A DNA stretch of 64,000 nucleotides from Microbacterium testaceum (lineage in GTDB: Bacteria > Actinomycetota > Actinomycetes > Actinomycetales > Microbacteriaceae): the NCBI RefSeq assembly GCF_003075375.1, contig NZ_QDFT01000009.1, positions 31,788-95,787 on the forward strand. The letters run 5' to 3'. Below, one piece after another: positions 51,101-58,051 of this stretch (position 1 is the stretch's first letter; each line of letters opens with the position of its first letter). The notes beneath the pieces were generated by a model. The model ran no database searches. It had not been told where the DNA came from and was given only the letters and a program-made list of their open reading frames with translations. The translations under genes and the position numbers were made by a program.

Positions 51101-52066
51101 GGCCATGGCGTCGGCGTCGCGCGCCGCGTCCTGCGGCCCGGTCAGGCCGCGCGCGGAGTTGGTGGGTACGGTGCCGAGGTCGACCCCGAGGGTGCGCACA
51201 TCGAAGCCGGTCACCGTGCCCGCCGCCGAGGGCGCTCCGGTGGAATCGACCACGTCCGAGATGCGGTACAGACCGCCCAAGCCCTGGGGGCCGAGTCCGG
51301 ACTGACGCTTGTAGACGGCGAACGCCCAGGCGCTGTTCGTGGACTTCTGGAACACCACCGCGTTGACCGCGCCGACCTCGTGGAAGGTCGCCAGCGCCAC
51401 GCGCCCGGGGAACCCGTTCTGCGTGCCCGTGCCGTTCGCGCTGTAGGGCGTGCCGGCGACGGCGGGCCCGGTCGACCATTCGGTCGTGTCGGTCGCTCGG
51501 GCGGGGTCGCCGGCGCGCTGCACGGCCGTCAGCAGCGGCGGGTTGTCCTGCGAGTAGTCGCCCGGCTTGTTGAGGGCGAAGTCGACGCCGGAGGCTCCGG
51601 ATGCCGCGAACTGCAGGCTGGTGCCGTTGGTGGCGTTCTGGCCCCCGGTGCCGGAGGGCTGGAACCCGCTCGGCCATCCCGAGAACTGCACGCGCACGGG
51701 GGTGCCGTCCGCGACCCCGGTCGCGAGGGCGTAGGTGCCCTGGCTCGACGTCGATCCCTGCGCGAGGACGGCGCCGTGGCCGTCGGTGACGGTGACGGCC
51801 ACGCCGGCCAGCCCCACGTCGTTCGCCTTGCCGGATCCCGCGCCGTTGCCGGTGTCGCGGACGCCGTTGGCGTTGAAGTCGCGGAAGACCGTACCGCTGA
51901 CCTGGCCGGTGGCCGCGCTCGCGGGGGCTGCGGAGCCGACGACGGCGACCGCGCCGCCGAGGGCGAGAGCCGCCGCGGTGAGCATCGCGAGGGGTGCGCG
52001 CCAGCGCGCGGTGCGCGGACGGGTGGACGTCGAAAGGCGACGCGCCTGCGGGCGTGTGGCATCCAT
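45104..52066 (-). CDS. Giant LAxTG-anchored repetitive surface protein
   Basis: A 2320-residue cell-wall protein. It has a signal peptide (LAMLTAAALALGGAVAVVGSAAPASAA). A first SdrD-B-like module (VSGTVFRDFNANGVRDTGN) is followed by a beta-propeller-like region of about 500 residues (PDGSTLYFVNLNDKRLYALDVADP). Then come another SdrD-B-like module (EIGNRVWFDADQNGIQDADEP) and three DUF5979-like Ig repeats (VSKAVTG, VKKAVTG, ITKDVTG). Three DUF11-like units of about 1 kb each begin VDIRKGDG or VDIEKGDG. The end has LAVTG, a membrane helix and RRRR, the sortase anchor, plus an unusual 28-residue tail. Likely adhesin or surface layer component. ATG 52066 has AGGGGGAG upstream. Function is inferred from architecture only. 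Confidence 0.88.
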   Translation of the reverse strand: MDATRPQARRLSTSTRPRTARWRAPLAMLTAAALALGGAVAVVGSAAPASAATGQVSGTVFRDFNANGVRDTGNGAGSGKANDVGLAGVAVTVTDGHGAVLAQGSTSSQGTYALATGVADGTPVRVQFSGWPSGFQPSGTGGQNATNGTSLQFAASGASGVDFALNKPGDYSQDNPPLLTAVQRAGDPARATDTTEWSTGPAVAGTPYSANGTGTQNGFPGRVALATFHEVGAVNAVVFQKSTNSAWAFAVYKRQSGLGPQGLGGLYRISDVVDSTGAPSAAGTVTGFDVRTLGVDLGTVPTNSARGLTGPQDAARDADAMAKAGKVGFGGAAISPDGSTLYFVNLNDKRLYALDVADPAKSPTLKGSWSLDLGVGQRPWALTIDDGTVFVGYADTGETAQGAQPGTSAASAGLHAGVLSVPLSGLGSAAWTRVLDVPLGYTKGQVADWATSTNSNRWNTWTDTWRWTGGSVIAASTWQIYPQAILSGIFRDEDGYLHLSFADRTAIQGGNRNLSSDTGSQLYETGSGGDLLVAAPRQDGTYALENDGRVGTRQTQFGANAEGPGGREFYADSNNLGTGGHHENSLGSVVGQRGTREIVDTTFDPLDRVRLSGLNWFSIDSGRSARGYELTADGGFGADSAGTFQKGGGLGAVALLAKAAPVEIGNRVWFDADQNGIQDADEPAIQGVTVQLYAAGGTTPLATQTTDARGLYYFRSDRDGFDPNGSYTVTFVQPTQGSLALRGANASTFGTIDWSQAAFTKAGVSSTTGSVADPRTGSAAVALRGPGMNVHDLDAGFVAQRAIDVGKVVDAAGGAAAAGQTFTIDVAARTFRGDPITLAQSTFELADGARSPEITVPVGAAVRVSENEPSTKSVAITDPSGAAHTDWYTVTGTGKTLAFRVSNTLYKPGSIEVSKAVTGAFSLSSAELADAEFTVAYAYTGGSGTLTLNKANGWKSTAGPLPYGAVVTLTETAKTGQSAAVGFGTPTWSTGAQNDGSAKVTVGDGTTTRVTLTNPTTKLVGGFTVKKAVTGSAADRVPGGTTFTAEYSLDGGSTWTALTPIADGETATGPTDIAAGTTVLLREAARPTLADVAWQTPVFSGTGVTAKGDGTAALVVADGVTAAVALQNPTEPRNGQFSITKDVTGPGETLVDTGRDYSVNYSSAKGSGTLTVKNGQTTSSPALPTGTVVTLTEVAPTGGLPAGATWGTPVLRVNGAEQANGTTITIGDATVVGVTVENPTTVTPSVDIRKGDGAADTATIAHEADTVAEGQTFRPGETRDVVIRVTNTGPEALRDVVVTDETLSGAAVTGLVWTAPDGTVLTPVADGATTSARWEQTFGSGTASFAPGAVIVGRATLTVGAAGAAAHQDRATVAGTGALSGTPVTAENDYNAFVGGIQVIKYDGQKPDPAIVDAAGGWVTPAKPLLDPAQDANTTATAVKLPVDSARPVRWVVTNTGDTWLTDVTLTDTTLAGPAIGADWTADLSGVGGPKDYSFAKNGPWTGTFAPGASFFATGTLALPAESSHTDRVDVVGTVVVPATDDDGVPTGRPSVVDGAPVAAKKADGSPYTVADDDPFNAVTGVGPLVDIRKGDGAGATIAHEADTAASAEAYRGGETRTIVFRAANTGDEPLVDVTLTDLTVSGGEASNLVWTLPDGTPLAGTWNADTRTWSATWAGPWAPGAVITGSAQLTLGASSAPHVDRATVDARGAASGKPVTARNDYHAFTGSTQVIKYDGQKADPAVKDAAGGWITPTKPLADAAQDANDADHAVEYPVSTAEKVRWVVTNTGSTWLTNLTLTDTTLTGPAIGDDWTADLSAFGGPRAYSFVKSGPWTGALPPGASFFAEGTLTLPAEQHHTDRVDLVGTVVVPAVAADGVTPTGQPLRDDQGSLVTATVADPADPSARVPFTVGDDDPFTARTGVGPYVDIEKGDGTGTTIAHDADTMGDAAQYAAGESRTIVFRIENTGDEDLVDVVLRDATLSGASVQALVWTLPDGSTVDAQQHDGVWTARWDATFEGGAVFAPGQVVTGAATLTVGADAVHTDRASIDARGAASGIPVGDDDEYNAFTSGIQVIKYDGGKKDPAVKDASGRWITPVKPLVDAVQDADTRDSAVTYTADKAGVVRWVVTNTGSTWLSAVDLRDLTDRGPSVSSWTADLSAFGGPASYDFVAQGTWHGLIPPGASFFAQGTLTLAAGQTHADTVTVEATPVVPAVDADGVPTGDPAIDAGGTPVAVRDAAGAVVRVSDSDPFWALVPVPLAVTGVTAPLVLMGAGALLALLVGIAVRMVLRRRRVEREAVPFRVAERHRRRLGCSWATALS
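45106..45111 (-). promoter_or_regulatory. -10 box TATCTT of the LuxR-type gene (leaderless)
   Basis: TATCTT on the minus strand ends 7 nt before the ATG at 45098, inside the last codons of the surface-protein gene. Confidence 0.45.
45142..45176. terminator. Near-perfect 35-bp palindrome inside the 3' end of the surface-protein gene
   Basis: Two 17-bp arms (for example GGTGCCGTTCCGCG with CGCGGAACGGCACC) flank a single base. The location, just past the wall-anchor codons, suggests a terminator that the reading frame now runs through, or an element between the surface gene and the LuxR-type gene. Confidence 0.6.
45280..48340 (-). repeat. Three tandem internal repeats of about 1 kb in the surface-protein gene
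   Basis: Units start with VDI(R/E)KGDG codons near 48335, 47318 and 46299, that is about 1015-1020 bp apart. Each contains a QVIKYDGQK block and a DRVD-VGTVVVPA block. The protein copies are similar but not identical, so the duplication is old or under selection. Confidence 0.8.
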
Positions 52067-52273
52067 GCTGTGTGTTCTCCCCCTGGGAACCGGGCCGCGT
52101 GCGCTCGCTCGGGAGCACGAGGTGCTCCGGCGACGCGAACGGACTCCGCGGCTGTGAATGACGGTCCGTACGCGGGCGACTCCGTCTCGGATCAGCAGAG
52201 GCGTCGGGTGAGCGCGGGCGCGAACGACCCGTCGGGGTTCAGCATGGCGAAGTGCATACCCGCGCATAGGTCG

Positions 52274-52303
52274 TCACCCGACATTTCACCCGGCTTTTCA
52301 CCC
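52274..52303. promoter_or_regulatory. Three direct TCACCC repeats with 12-bp period
   Basis: TCACCC starts at 52274, 52286 and 52298, each preceded by T-rich sequence in the last two copies. Phased repeats about one helical turn apart suggest a regulator binding as an oligomer 60-90 bp before the rightward promoter. Confidence 0.5.
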
Positions 52304-52353
52304 CGTCGAGGGCGGTTCGGCGCCCCCGAAACAGTCCCCCGCGCGGCGCGGAC

Positions 52354-52359
52354 TAAACT
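52354..52359 (+). promoter_or_regulatory. -10 box TAAACT of the beta-helix lipoprotein gene (leaderless)
   Basis: TAAACT ends 7 nt before the GTG at 52367. Confidence 0.5.
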
Positions 52360-52366
52360 CCGGCTC

Positions 52367-53680
52367 GTGCCGAACCCGACCCGTCTTCGTCGCGCCCTCG
52401 CGATCCTGCTCGTCGCCGCATCGGCCACCGCTCCCCTGGTGGCGTGCGCGCCCGCGGCGACCCCCGAGGCTCCGCAGACCGTGCGCGTTCCCGAGGACGT
52501 GCCCACGATCGGGGAGGCCGTCTCGCGCGTCGCTCAGGGGGGACTCGTCCTCGTCGGGCCCGGGACCTATGACGAACAGGTGCTCATCGACAGGCCCGAC
52601 ATCACCCTGCGCGGAACCGATCGCAACGCCACCGTGATCGACGGCGGCGGAGTCCGCTCTTACGGCGTGGTCGCGATCGCCGACGGCATCAGCATCGAGA
52701 ACCTCACGGTGACCCGCGCGACGTTCTACGGGGTGCTCGTCACCGGGCTGCACGACGAGAACGGACCCAGCGCGCACGGCGTCGACGGCTACACCCATCT
52801 CGACCCGGCCGCCTTCCCACCCGTCCGCCGCTTCTCGATCGACCACGTCACCGCGTACGACAACGGCCTCTACGGGCTGTACGCCTTCGACGCCCACGAC
52901 GGCGTCATCCGCGACTCCTACGCCTCGGGCTCGGCCGACAGCGGCATCTACGTGGGCCAGTGCGAGGGCTGCGGCATCCTGGTCACCGGCAACGTCGCCG
53001 AGAACAACGCGGTCGGATTCGAGAACGCGAACGCCTCCGACAGCGTCTGGGTCGTCGGCAACCGCTTCAGCGGCAACCGGGTGGGGATGACGCTGCTGTC
53101 CAACTACCAGGAGGCGTTCACCCCGCAACGCGCGAACGTCGTGGCCGGCAACCTGATCAGCGCCAACGCCCGCGCCGAGTCGCCCGCGCAGGCCGACGGC
53201 GGCTTCGGCGTCGGCATCGGCATCGGCGGCGGGACCGAGAACGCCATCGAGAACAACCGCATCCAGGACAATCCCCGCGCGGGCGTCCTGCTCAGCGGCA
53301 ACGAGGACCTCGCCGCGATCGGGAACGTCTTCACCGGCACCGTCTGGTCGGGCAACGGCGTCGATCTCGCCAACATCTCGATGGCGAGGGCCCAGGCCGC
53401 GGGCAACTGCGTGAGCGACGGTACCCCGTCGACGCTGCCCAGCGACCTGCTGTCGACCTGTCCCGGCGGCGTGCAGCCGGCCGCCGACCGCGCCGCCCTG
53501 CCGGCCCTCGACGTGCCGCCCGGCATGAGCTTCCTCAAGGTCGCCGCTCCTCCCGCACAGCCCGACCTCGGCCATGTCGACGCCCCCGCGCGGGTGCTGC
53601 CCGCGTCGGTCGCCCTGCCCGACCGGGCCGCGATCGCCGTCCCTCCCGCCGACCTCTTCGCCGACCGGGCGCGGCCGTGA
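52367..53680 (+). CDS. Right-handed parallel beta-helix lipoprotein (NosD-like)
   Basis: A 437-residue lipoprotein. The signal peptide ends in lipobox VACAP (LRRALAILLVAASATAPLVACA). Residues about 40-375 form PbH1 beta-helix repeats: PTIGEAVSRVAQGGLVLVGPGTYDEQVLIDRPDITLRGTDRNATVIDGGG, then ISIENLTVTRATFYGVLV, and many GN-ENNAVGFENANAS-type turns. This is the fold of NosD and related carbohydrate-active or surface proteins. A CEGCG cluster is present. The C-terminal region is Pro-rich. It is first in a three-gene coupled operon with a small lipoprotein and a DyP peroxidase. In nitrous oxide reductase clusters NosD helps copper-site assembly, but no nos genes occur here. Confidence 0.85.
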   Translation: MPNPTRLRRALAILLVAASATAPLVACAPAATPEAPQTVRVPEDVPTIGEAVSRVAQGGLVLVGPGTYDEQVLIDRPDITLRGTDRNATVIDGGGVRSYGVVAIADGISIENLTVTRATFYGVLVTGLHDENGPSAHGVDGYTHLDPAAFPPVRRFSIDHVTAYDNGLYGLYAFDAHDGVIRDSYASGSADSGIYVGQCEGCGILVTGNVAENNAVGFENANASDSVWVVGNRFSGNRVGMTLLSNYQEAFTPQRANVVAGNLISANARAESPAQADGGFGVGIGIGGGTENAIENNRIQDNPRAGVLLSGNEDLAAIGNVFTGTVWSGNGVDLANISMARAQAAGNCVSDGTPSTLPSDLLSTCPGGVQPAADRAALPALDVPPGMSFLKVAAPPAQPDLGHVDAPARVLPASVALPDRAAIAVPPADLFADRARP

Positions 53681-54474
53681 CGCGCGGGCGGCTCGCCTCC
53701 CGCGGACCCGTGACACGCGGGCGGCTCGTCGCGGCGGGCGGGTTCGCCGTGGTGCTCGCACTGCTCACCGCGTGCGCCCCCGCCGCCCCGGTGGTCGAGC
53801 CGACGGCGACGCCCGTCAGCGCCGAGCAGTCCGAGCTGCTCGCCGCTGCCCGGTTCCGCAACTTCGACGCGGGCACCCGCGCGGTGCGGGTCGACCTCGA
53901 CGACAGCGGGACGACGCTGCACCTCGAGGGGTGGTTCGACTACGCCACGCTCACCGGCTACGCCGCCCTGTCGGCGGACGACCGCCCGAACGCCCTGCTG
54001 CTGTGGGACGCCTCGGCGATCTCGGCACACGCGCCCGTCGCGACCGACGCCGCCGCTCCCCCGCCGCTGCCGGTCCCGGATGCCGTGCCCCTGGGCGATT
54101 CCTGGCAGAGCTCGCCGCTGTCGGCGACGCACTCCCGGCTGCACACCGTCCTGCAGGTGATCGCCTCGCTGGGTTCCGATCGCCCCGACAACCCGCTGCT
54201 GCTCCGACAGGGCGGCGCCCTCGCCCTCGGTCAGGAGACCCTGGACGATGCACCCGTCACGGTCTTCGCCGGTCCGCTGTCGGACAACCCGCTCCCCGCG
54301 GGACAGACCGTCGACCCCGAGGCGGCGACGACGCGGTTCTGGCTCGACGACCAGGGGGTGATGCGCCGCGCCGCCGTGCGCCTGGGTGGCAGCGGGTCGT
54401 GGATCGACATCGACTTCGCCGACGCCCCGGGCGTCGACCTCGGCGGCGCGCGGACGACGGGAGCGGCGGGATGA
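53677..54474 (+). CDS. Small lipoprotein of unknown function, second gene of the DyP operon
   Basis: A 265-residue exported protein. A long basic N-terminus (TRGRLASRGPVTRGRLVAAGG) precedes the hydrophobic core and lipobox LLTACAP. The mature part is predicted beta-rich: NFDAGTRAVRVDLDDSGTTLHLEGWFDYATLTGYAAL, LLLWDASAISAH, and FWLDDQGVMRRAAVRLGGSGSWIDIDFADAPG. The pattern recalls LppX/LprG-like outer lipoproteins that bind lipids, but no family can be named with confidence. GTG 53677 overlaps the upstream stop (GTGA) and the DyP start overlaps its own stop (ATGA), so all three proteins are coupled in translation and likely work together outside the membrane. Confidence 0.8.
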   Translation: MTRGRLASRGPVTRGRLVAAGGFAVVLALLTACAPAAPVVEPTATPVSAEQSELLAAARFRNFDAGTRAVRVDLDDSGTTLHLEGWFDYATLTGYAALSADDRPNALLLWDASAISAHAPVATDAAAPPPLPVPDAVPLGDSWQSSPLSATHSRLHTVLQVIASLGSDRPDNPLLLRQGGALALGQETLDDAPVTVFAGPLSDNPLPAGQTVDPEAATTRFWLDDQGVMRRAAVRLGGSGSWIDIDFADAPGVDLGGARTTGAAG

Positions 54475-55670
54475 CCGCCGAGCGCGGGGCCGATTCCGCC
54501 GATGCCGTCGCTCCCGGGGTGACGCGCCGGGGGCTGCTGTGGGGCGGGGGCATCGGCCTGGGCCTCGGCGCCGTCGGGGGCGCACTGGCCGCGGCCTCCG
54601 CCCGCCCCCGGACGAGCCCCGACTCCGCGGCATCCCCCTCTCCGCAAGGCCGCGTCGTCGCCCGCGGCATCCATCAGGCGGGAATCGCACGCCCGGCGAC
54701 CCCGCAGAAGAACACGGTCGTCGTCGTCGCCGACGTCCCGTCGCCGATGGGGGCCCCCGAGGTGCGCGGGGCCCTCGACGCCCTCGGGTCCGCCGTCGAC
54801 CGGCTCACCGACGGCGCCGATGCGGCGGTGCTTCCCGACGGCCCCGGCGACCTGACCATCACCGTCGGCGTCGGACCGCGATGGGTGTCGATGCTCGACC
54901 CGCAGCTGCCCGGCGCATCGGGGCTGCCCGTGTTCGCCTCGGACGGGCCGCTGGACCCCGGCCTGTCGGGCGGCGATCTGCTGCTCTCGGTCTGCGGCAG
55001 CGACGCCGGCGTCCTGCACGCGATCGCCGCCGCGCTGCTCGACGCGGTCCCCGGCGCCGTCCGACGCTGGTCGCAGACCGGGGTGCGCGGAGCCGGCGAG
55101 GGCACGATCGTGCGCAACCCCCTGGGGTACCACGACGGGATCGTGGTGCCGCGCACGGATGCGGAACTCGACGCGAACGTGTGGATCACGGACGGCCCCG
55201 CCGCCGGGGGGACCATCGCGGTCGTGCGTCGGCTGCGCCTCGATGTGGCACGGTTCCGCGGCGAGTCCGCGGAGCGGCAGGACGCGATCGTCGGACGGCG
55301 GCGGGCGGACGGCGTCCCCCTCTCGGGCGGTGGCGCGACCGACGCGGTCGACCTGCGCGCCAAGACGCCCGAGGGCGACTACCTCGTCCCCGCCCGATCC
55401 CACGCGCGCGCCGCCCATCCGTCGTTCACCGACAGCGCGCTCATGCTGCGGCGCGGCTACGCCTACAGCAATGCGACGGCGGGGGGAACGGATGCCGACG
55501 ACGGCCTGCTCTTCGTCTGCTTCCAGCGCGAGCTCGAGACGTTCGTGCGCACCCAGCACCGCCTCGACGAGGTCGACGACCTCATGACGTACGCGACCGT
55601 CACGGCGAGCGCGTCCTTCCTCGTCCTGCCCGGGCGGACGACCGACGGCGCCTGGGGCAGCGCCCTCTGA
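54471..55670 (+). CDS. Tat-exported Dyp-type heme peroxidase
   Basis: A 399-residue DyP-family protein. A twin-arginine signal (TRRGLLWGGGIGLGLGAVGGALAAASA) directs the folded heme protein through Tat. The DyP fingerprint is present: the distal aspartate motif GYHDGI (GxxDG), the RGYAYSNAT segment and DDGLLFVCFQRELETFVRTQHRLDEVDDLMTY. A SHARAAHP segment near the heme-ligand region fits the proximal histidine. Relatives include EfeB, which takes part in heme/iron handling, and lignin- or dye-oxidising peroxidases. No efeUO genes are near. Coupling to the beta-helix lipoprotein and a second lipoprotein suggests an extracytoplasmic complex. Confidence 0.9.
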   Translation: MTAERGADSADAVAPGVTRRGLLWGGGIGLGLGAVGGALAAASARPRTSPDSAASPSPQGRVVARGIHQAGIARPATPQKNTVVVVADVPSPMGAPEVRGALDALGSAVDRLTDGADAAVLPDGPGDLTITVGVGPRWVSMLDPQLPGASGLPVFASDGPLDPGLSGGDLLLSVCGSDAGVLHAIAAALLDAVPGAVRRWSQTGVRGAGEGTIVRNPLGYHDGIVVPRTDAELDANVWITDGPAAGGTIAVVRRLRLDVARFRGESAERQDAIVGRRRADGVPLSGGGATDAVDLRAKTPEGDYLVPARSHARAAHPSFTDSALMLRRGYAYSNATAGGTDADDGLLFVCFQRELETFVRTQHRLDEVDDLMTYATVTASASFLVLPGRTTDGAWGSAL

Positions 55671-55702
55671 ACCTCGCGGTCAAGCCCTCGCAGAATCGAA
55701 AC

Positions 55703-55721
55703 TCGCTAGATAAGCTAGCGA
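55703..55721. promoter_or_regulatory. Palindromic operator over the -10 box of the DHA2 exporter
   Basis: TCGCTAG-ATAAG-CTAGCGA is a perfect 7-bp-arm palindrome. It overlaps the -10 TAAGCT (55711-55716), which ends 6 nt before the ATG (leaderless). No TetR or MarR gene is adjacent. Confidence 0.7.
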
Positions 55722-55722
55722 C

Positions 55723-57330
55723 ATGACCGACAAACTGGCCGGGCGCCGCTGGGCGGGCCTCGTCTTCATCAGCATCGCCGTGTCGCTGATCATCGTCGAT
55801 TCGACGATCGTCAACGTCGCCGTCCCCTCGATCGTGGAGGAGCTCGGCATCTCCTCGACCGAGGTGCAGTGGGTCCAAGAGGCCTACACCCTCGTCTTCG
55901 CCTCGCTGCTGCTGGTGTTCGGCAGCCTCGCCGACCGCTTCGGCCGACGACGCCTCATGCTGCTGGGCGTCGTGGTCTTCGCCGCCGCCTCGATCGCGGC
56001 CGCACTGGCCCCCACCGGCGGGCTGCTCATCCTCGCCCGTCTCGTCCAGGGCGTGGGCGGATCGATGATCCTGCCGACCACGCTGTCGATCATCAACGCC
56101 ACCTTCCGCGGTCGCGAGCGCGGCATCGCCTTCGCCGTGTGGGGATCGACCATCGGCGGCATGGCGGCGGTGGGTCCGCTGCTCGGCGGTTGGCTGACGA
56201 CGGCGTTCTCGTGGCGCTGGGCGTTCGGCATCAACATCCCGCTCGGCGTGATCATCCTGATCGGGGTGCTGCTGACGGTCGCGGAGTCGCGCAGCGACCG
56301 GGTCGAGCGCATCGACGGCGTCGGGGCACTGCTCTCGGTCGCGACGATGGCCCCGCTCGTGTTCGGCCTGATCGAGGGGCGCACCTACGGCTGGTGGACC
56401 GTGACCACCGCTCCCGCCGTCGGCGAGTGGACCTGGCCCTTCGCGCTGTCGCCCGTTCCCCTCGCCTTCGCGGTCGCCCTGGTCGCCCTGATCGGCTTCG
56501 TCGCGTGGGGCCTGCACCGCCAGCGCACGGGGCGCTCGACCCTGCTGGCGTTCGGGCTGTTCCGCATCACCTCGTTCCGCAACGGCAACATCGCCGCCGC
56601 GGTGGTCTCTCTCGGCGAGTTCGGCATCATCCTCGCGCTGCCGCTGTGGCTGCAGTTCGTGGTCGGGTTCGACGCCCTGCAGACCGGCCTGCTGCTGCTG
56701 TCGCTCGCGATCGGATCGTTCGTCGCGAGCGGCATCGCGGGAGCCCTGAGCGGAAAGGTCGCCCCGGTCTGGATCGTGCGCGGGGGCCTGCTCGCCGAGA
56801 TCGTCGGCGTGGCGGGCGTCGCGTTCACGATCGGACCGGATGCCGTGTGGGGCCCGCTCATCCCCTTCCTCTTCGTCTACGGGGTCGGCGTGGGCCTGGC
56901 CACCGCGCAACTCACGGGGGTCGTCCTGGCCGACGTGCCACCCGCGGCGAGCGGACAGGCCTCGGGCACGCAGTCGACCTCGCGCCAACTCGGAGCCGCG
57001 TTGGGCGTCGCGGTGCTGGGGACCGTGCTGTTCTCGACGACGTCGGGGGTGCTGGCATCCGCCCTCGACGATCGCGGCGTGCCGGCCGATCAGCGCGACC
57101 AGGTCGTGTCGCTGGTGGTCGACAGCGCGGGGGCCGCGATCGCGGGCCTCGACGCCTCGCCCCAGACGCAGGACCTCGCCACCGATGCCCGCGCGGCGTT
57201 CAGCGACGGCACGCGCGCGGCGGCGTTCACCGCCGCGGCGTTCTTGACGCTGGGGCTCGCGTCGACGCTCACCCTGGGCGCCGGAGCGCGGCGACGCGAG
57301 GAGCGACCGGCGCGCTCGCAAGAGATGTAA
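55723..57330 (+). CDS. MFS multidrug exporter, DHA2 (EmrB/QacA) family
   Basis: A 535-residue 14-helix transporter. Motif A reads GSLADRFGRRRLMLLG; the start LVFISIAVSLIIVDSTIVNVAVPSIVEELGISSTEVQWVQEAYTLVFASLLLVFG is typical of DHA2. Motif C-like GSTIGGMAAVGPLLGGWL and the RWAFGINIPLG block support it. A C-terminal soluble loop (SGVLASALDDRGVPADQRDQVVSLVVDSAGAAI) precedes the last helix. It should export antiseptics, drugs or metabolites by proton antiport. It is monocistronic with a palindromic operator over its promoter; its regulator is presumably elsewhere. Confidence 0.93.
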   Translation: MTDKLAGRRWAGLVFISIAVSLIIVDSTIVNVAVPSIVEELGISSTEVQWVQEAYTLVFASLLLVFGSLADRFGRRRLMLLGVVVFAAASIAAALAPTGGLLILARLVQGVGGSMILPTTLSIINATFRGRERGIAFAVWGSTIGGMAAVGPLLGGWLTTAFSWRWAFGINIPLGVIILIGVLLTVAESRSDRVERIDGVGALLSVATMAPLVFGLIEGRTYGWWTVTTAPAVGEWTWPFALSPVPLAFAVALVALIGFVAWGLHRQRTGRSTLLAFGLFRITSFRNGNIAAAVVSLGEFGIILALPLWLQFVVGFDALQTGLLLLSLAIGSFVASGIAGALSGKVAPVWIVRGGLLAEIVGVAGVAFTIGPDAVWGPLIPFLFVYGVGVGLATAQLTGVVLADVPPAASGQASGTQSTSRQLGAALGVAVLGTVLFSTTSGVLASALDDRGVPADQRDQVVSLVVDSAGAAIAGLDASPQTQDLATDARAAFSDGTRAAAFTAAAFLTLGLASTLTLGAGARRREERPARSQEM

Positions 57331-57414
57331 TGCATTCCGCTGAATGGATGCCATGCCCCGCGCGCGATGTCAACCCTCGGGCGTGTCACACGCCGCGCGC
57401 CCGCTTTCCCTACG

Positions 57415-57436
57415 GTGCGAGTGTTCCATTTCGCAC
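57415..57436. promoter_or_regulatory. Small inverted repeat upstream of the TasA-like gene
   Basis: GTGCGA and TCGCAC are separated by 10 bp in the 127-bp spacer before the TasA-like gene. It may be a hairpin closing the exporter transcript or an operator; evidence is slight. Confidence 0.35.
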
Positions 57437-57457
57437 TGATCTTTGGGGAGATTCACC

Positions 57458-58048
57458 ATGCCGAAATTCACTCGCCGTTCCTCGCGCATCGCCACCGCGA
57501 TCGCCCTGCCCGCGGCCGTGGTCGCGGCGGGCCTGATCGTGTCGACGAGCTCGTACGCGGCCTTCTCGAGCACCACGTCGAACGAGGGCAACTCGTGGAC
57601 CGCGGGTAGCGTCCAGCTCACGGACGACGACGCGGGACGCGCGCTGTTCTCGGTACCCAACGCCAAGCCCGGCGACGGCGGCGTCACCTGCATCGCCGTC
57701 ACCTCGACCGGCTCGCTCGCCTCGGACGTGCGGCTCTACGCCGCCGACGCCCGCACCACCGCGGGCCTGTCCGACCAGCTCGCGCTGACCGTCGAGCAGG
57801 GCACCGGCGGCGGCTACGGGACCTGCACCGGGTTCACCGCGCAGAGCACCGTGTTCGACGGTCGCCTGTCGGGCTTCACGGGGGCGCATTCCTCGTTCGC
57901 CACGGGCGCTGCGACCTGGAGCCCGACCGGGACCGCGCCCGAGTCGCGCACCTTCCGCATCACGTGGAAGCTCGCCGAGGACGCACCCAACACCGCGCAG
58001 GGCGGGACCGCGACGACCTCGTTCGTCTGGGAAGCACAGAACAGCTGA
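57458..58048 (+). CDS. TasA-like (SipW-dependent) secreted protein
   Basis: A 196-residue exported protein of the TasA/camelysin type. The signal peptide (SRIATAIALPAAVVAAGLIVSTSSYAA) ends in the SYA-AF cleavage pattern typical of SipW-type substrates, followed by FSSTTSNEGNSWTAGSVQLTDDDAGRALFSVPNAKPG. The mature part is beta-rich with two cysteines. In Bacillus TasA forms matrix fibres; actinobacterial relatives are little studied. ATG 57458 has a GGGGAG ribosome site 7 nt before it. Three nt after its stop begins the gene for a SipW-like signal peptidase fused to a similar domain, so the two are an obvious processing pair. Confidence 0.85.
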   Translation: MPKFTRRSSRIATAIALPAAVVAAGLIVSTSSYAAFSSTTSNEGNSWTAGSVQLTDDDAGRALFSVPNAKPGDGGVTCIAVTSTGSLASDVRLYAADARTTAGLSDQLALTVEQGTGGGYGTCTGFTAQSTVFDGRLSGFTGAHSSFATGAATWSPTGTAPESRTFRITWKLAEDAPNTAQGGTATTSFVWEAQNS

Positions 58049-58051
58049 GTC

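Larger units (their letters stand above)
52067..52366. other. 300-bp divergent control region between surface-protein and beta-helix operons
   Basis: No gene is supported. It holds the leader of the surface-protein gene, an interrupted repeat GTCGGGTGA (52203-52211) facing TCACCCGAC (52274-52282), three phased TCACCC repeats, and the -10 box of the rightward operon. Confidence 0.65.

Noticed and set aside
52274..52303. Calling the triple repeat a PHO box
   Set aside because: PhoP boxes in Streptomyces have an 11-bp period; here the period is 12 and the word is TCACCC without a clear GT in each copy.
52367..55670. Nitrous oxide reductase maturation or EfeUOB iron system
   Set aside because: NosD-like and EfeB-like folds are present but no nosZ, nosF, nosY, efeU or efeO homologue is in the window.
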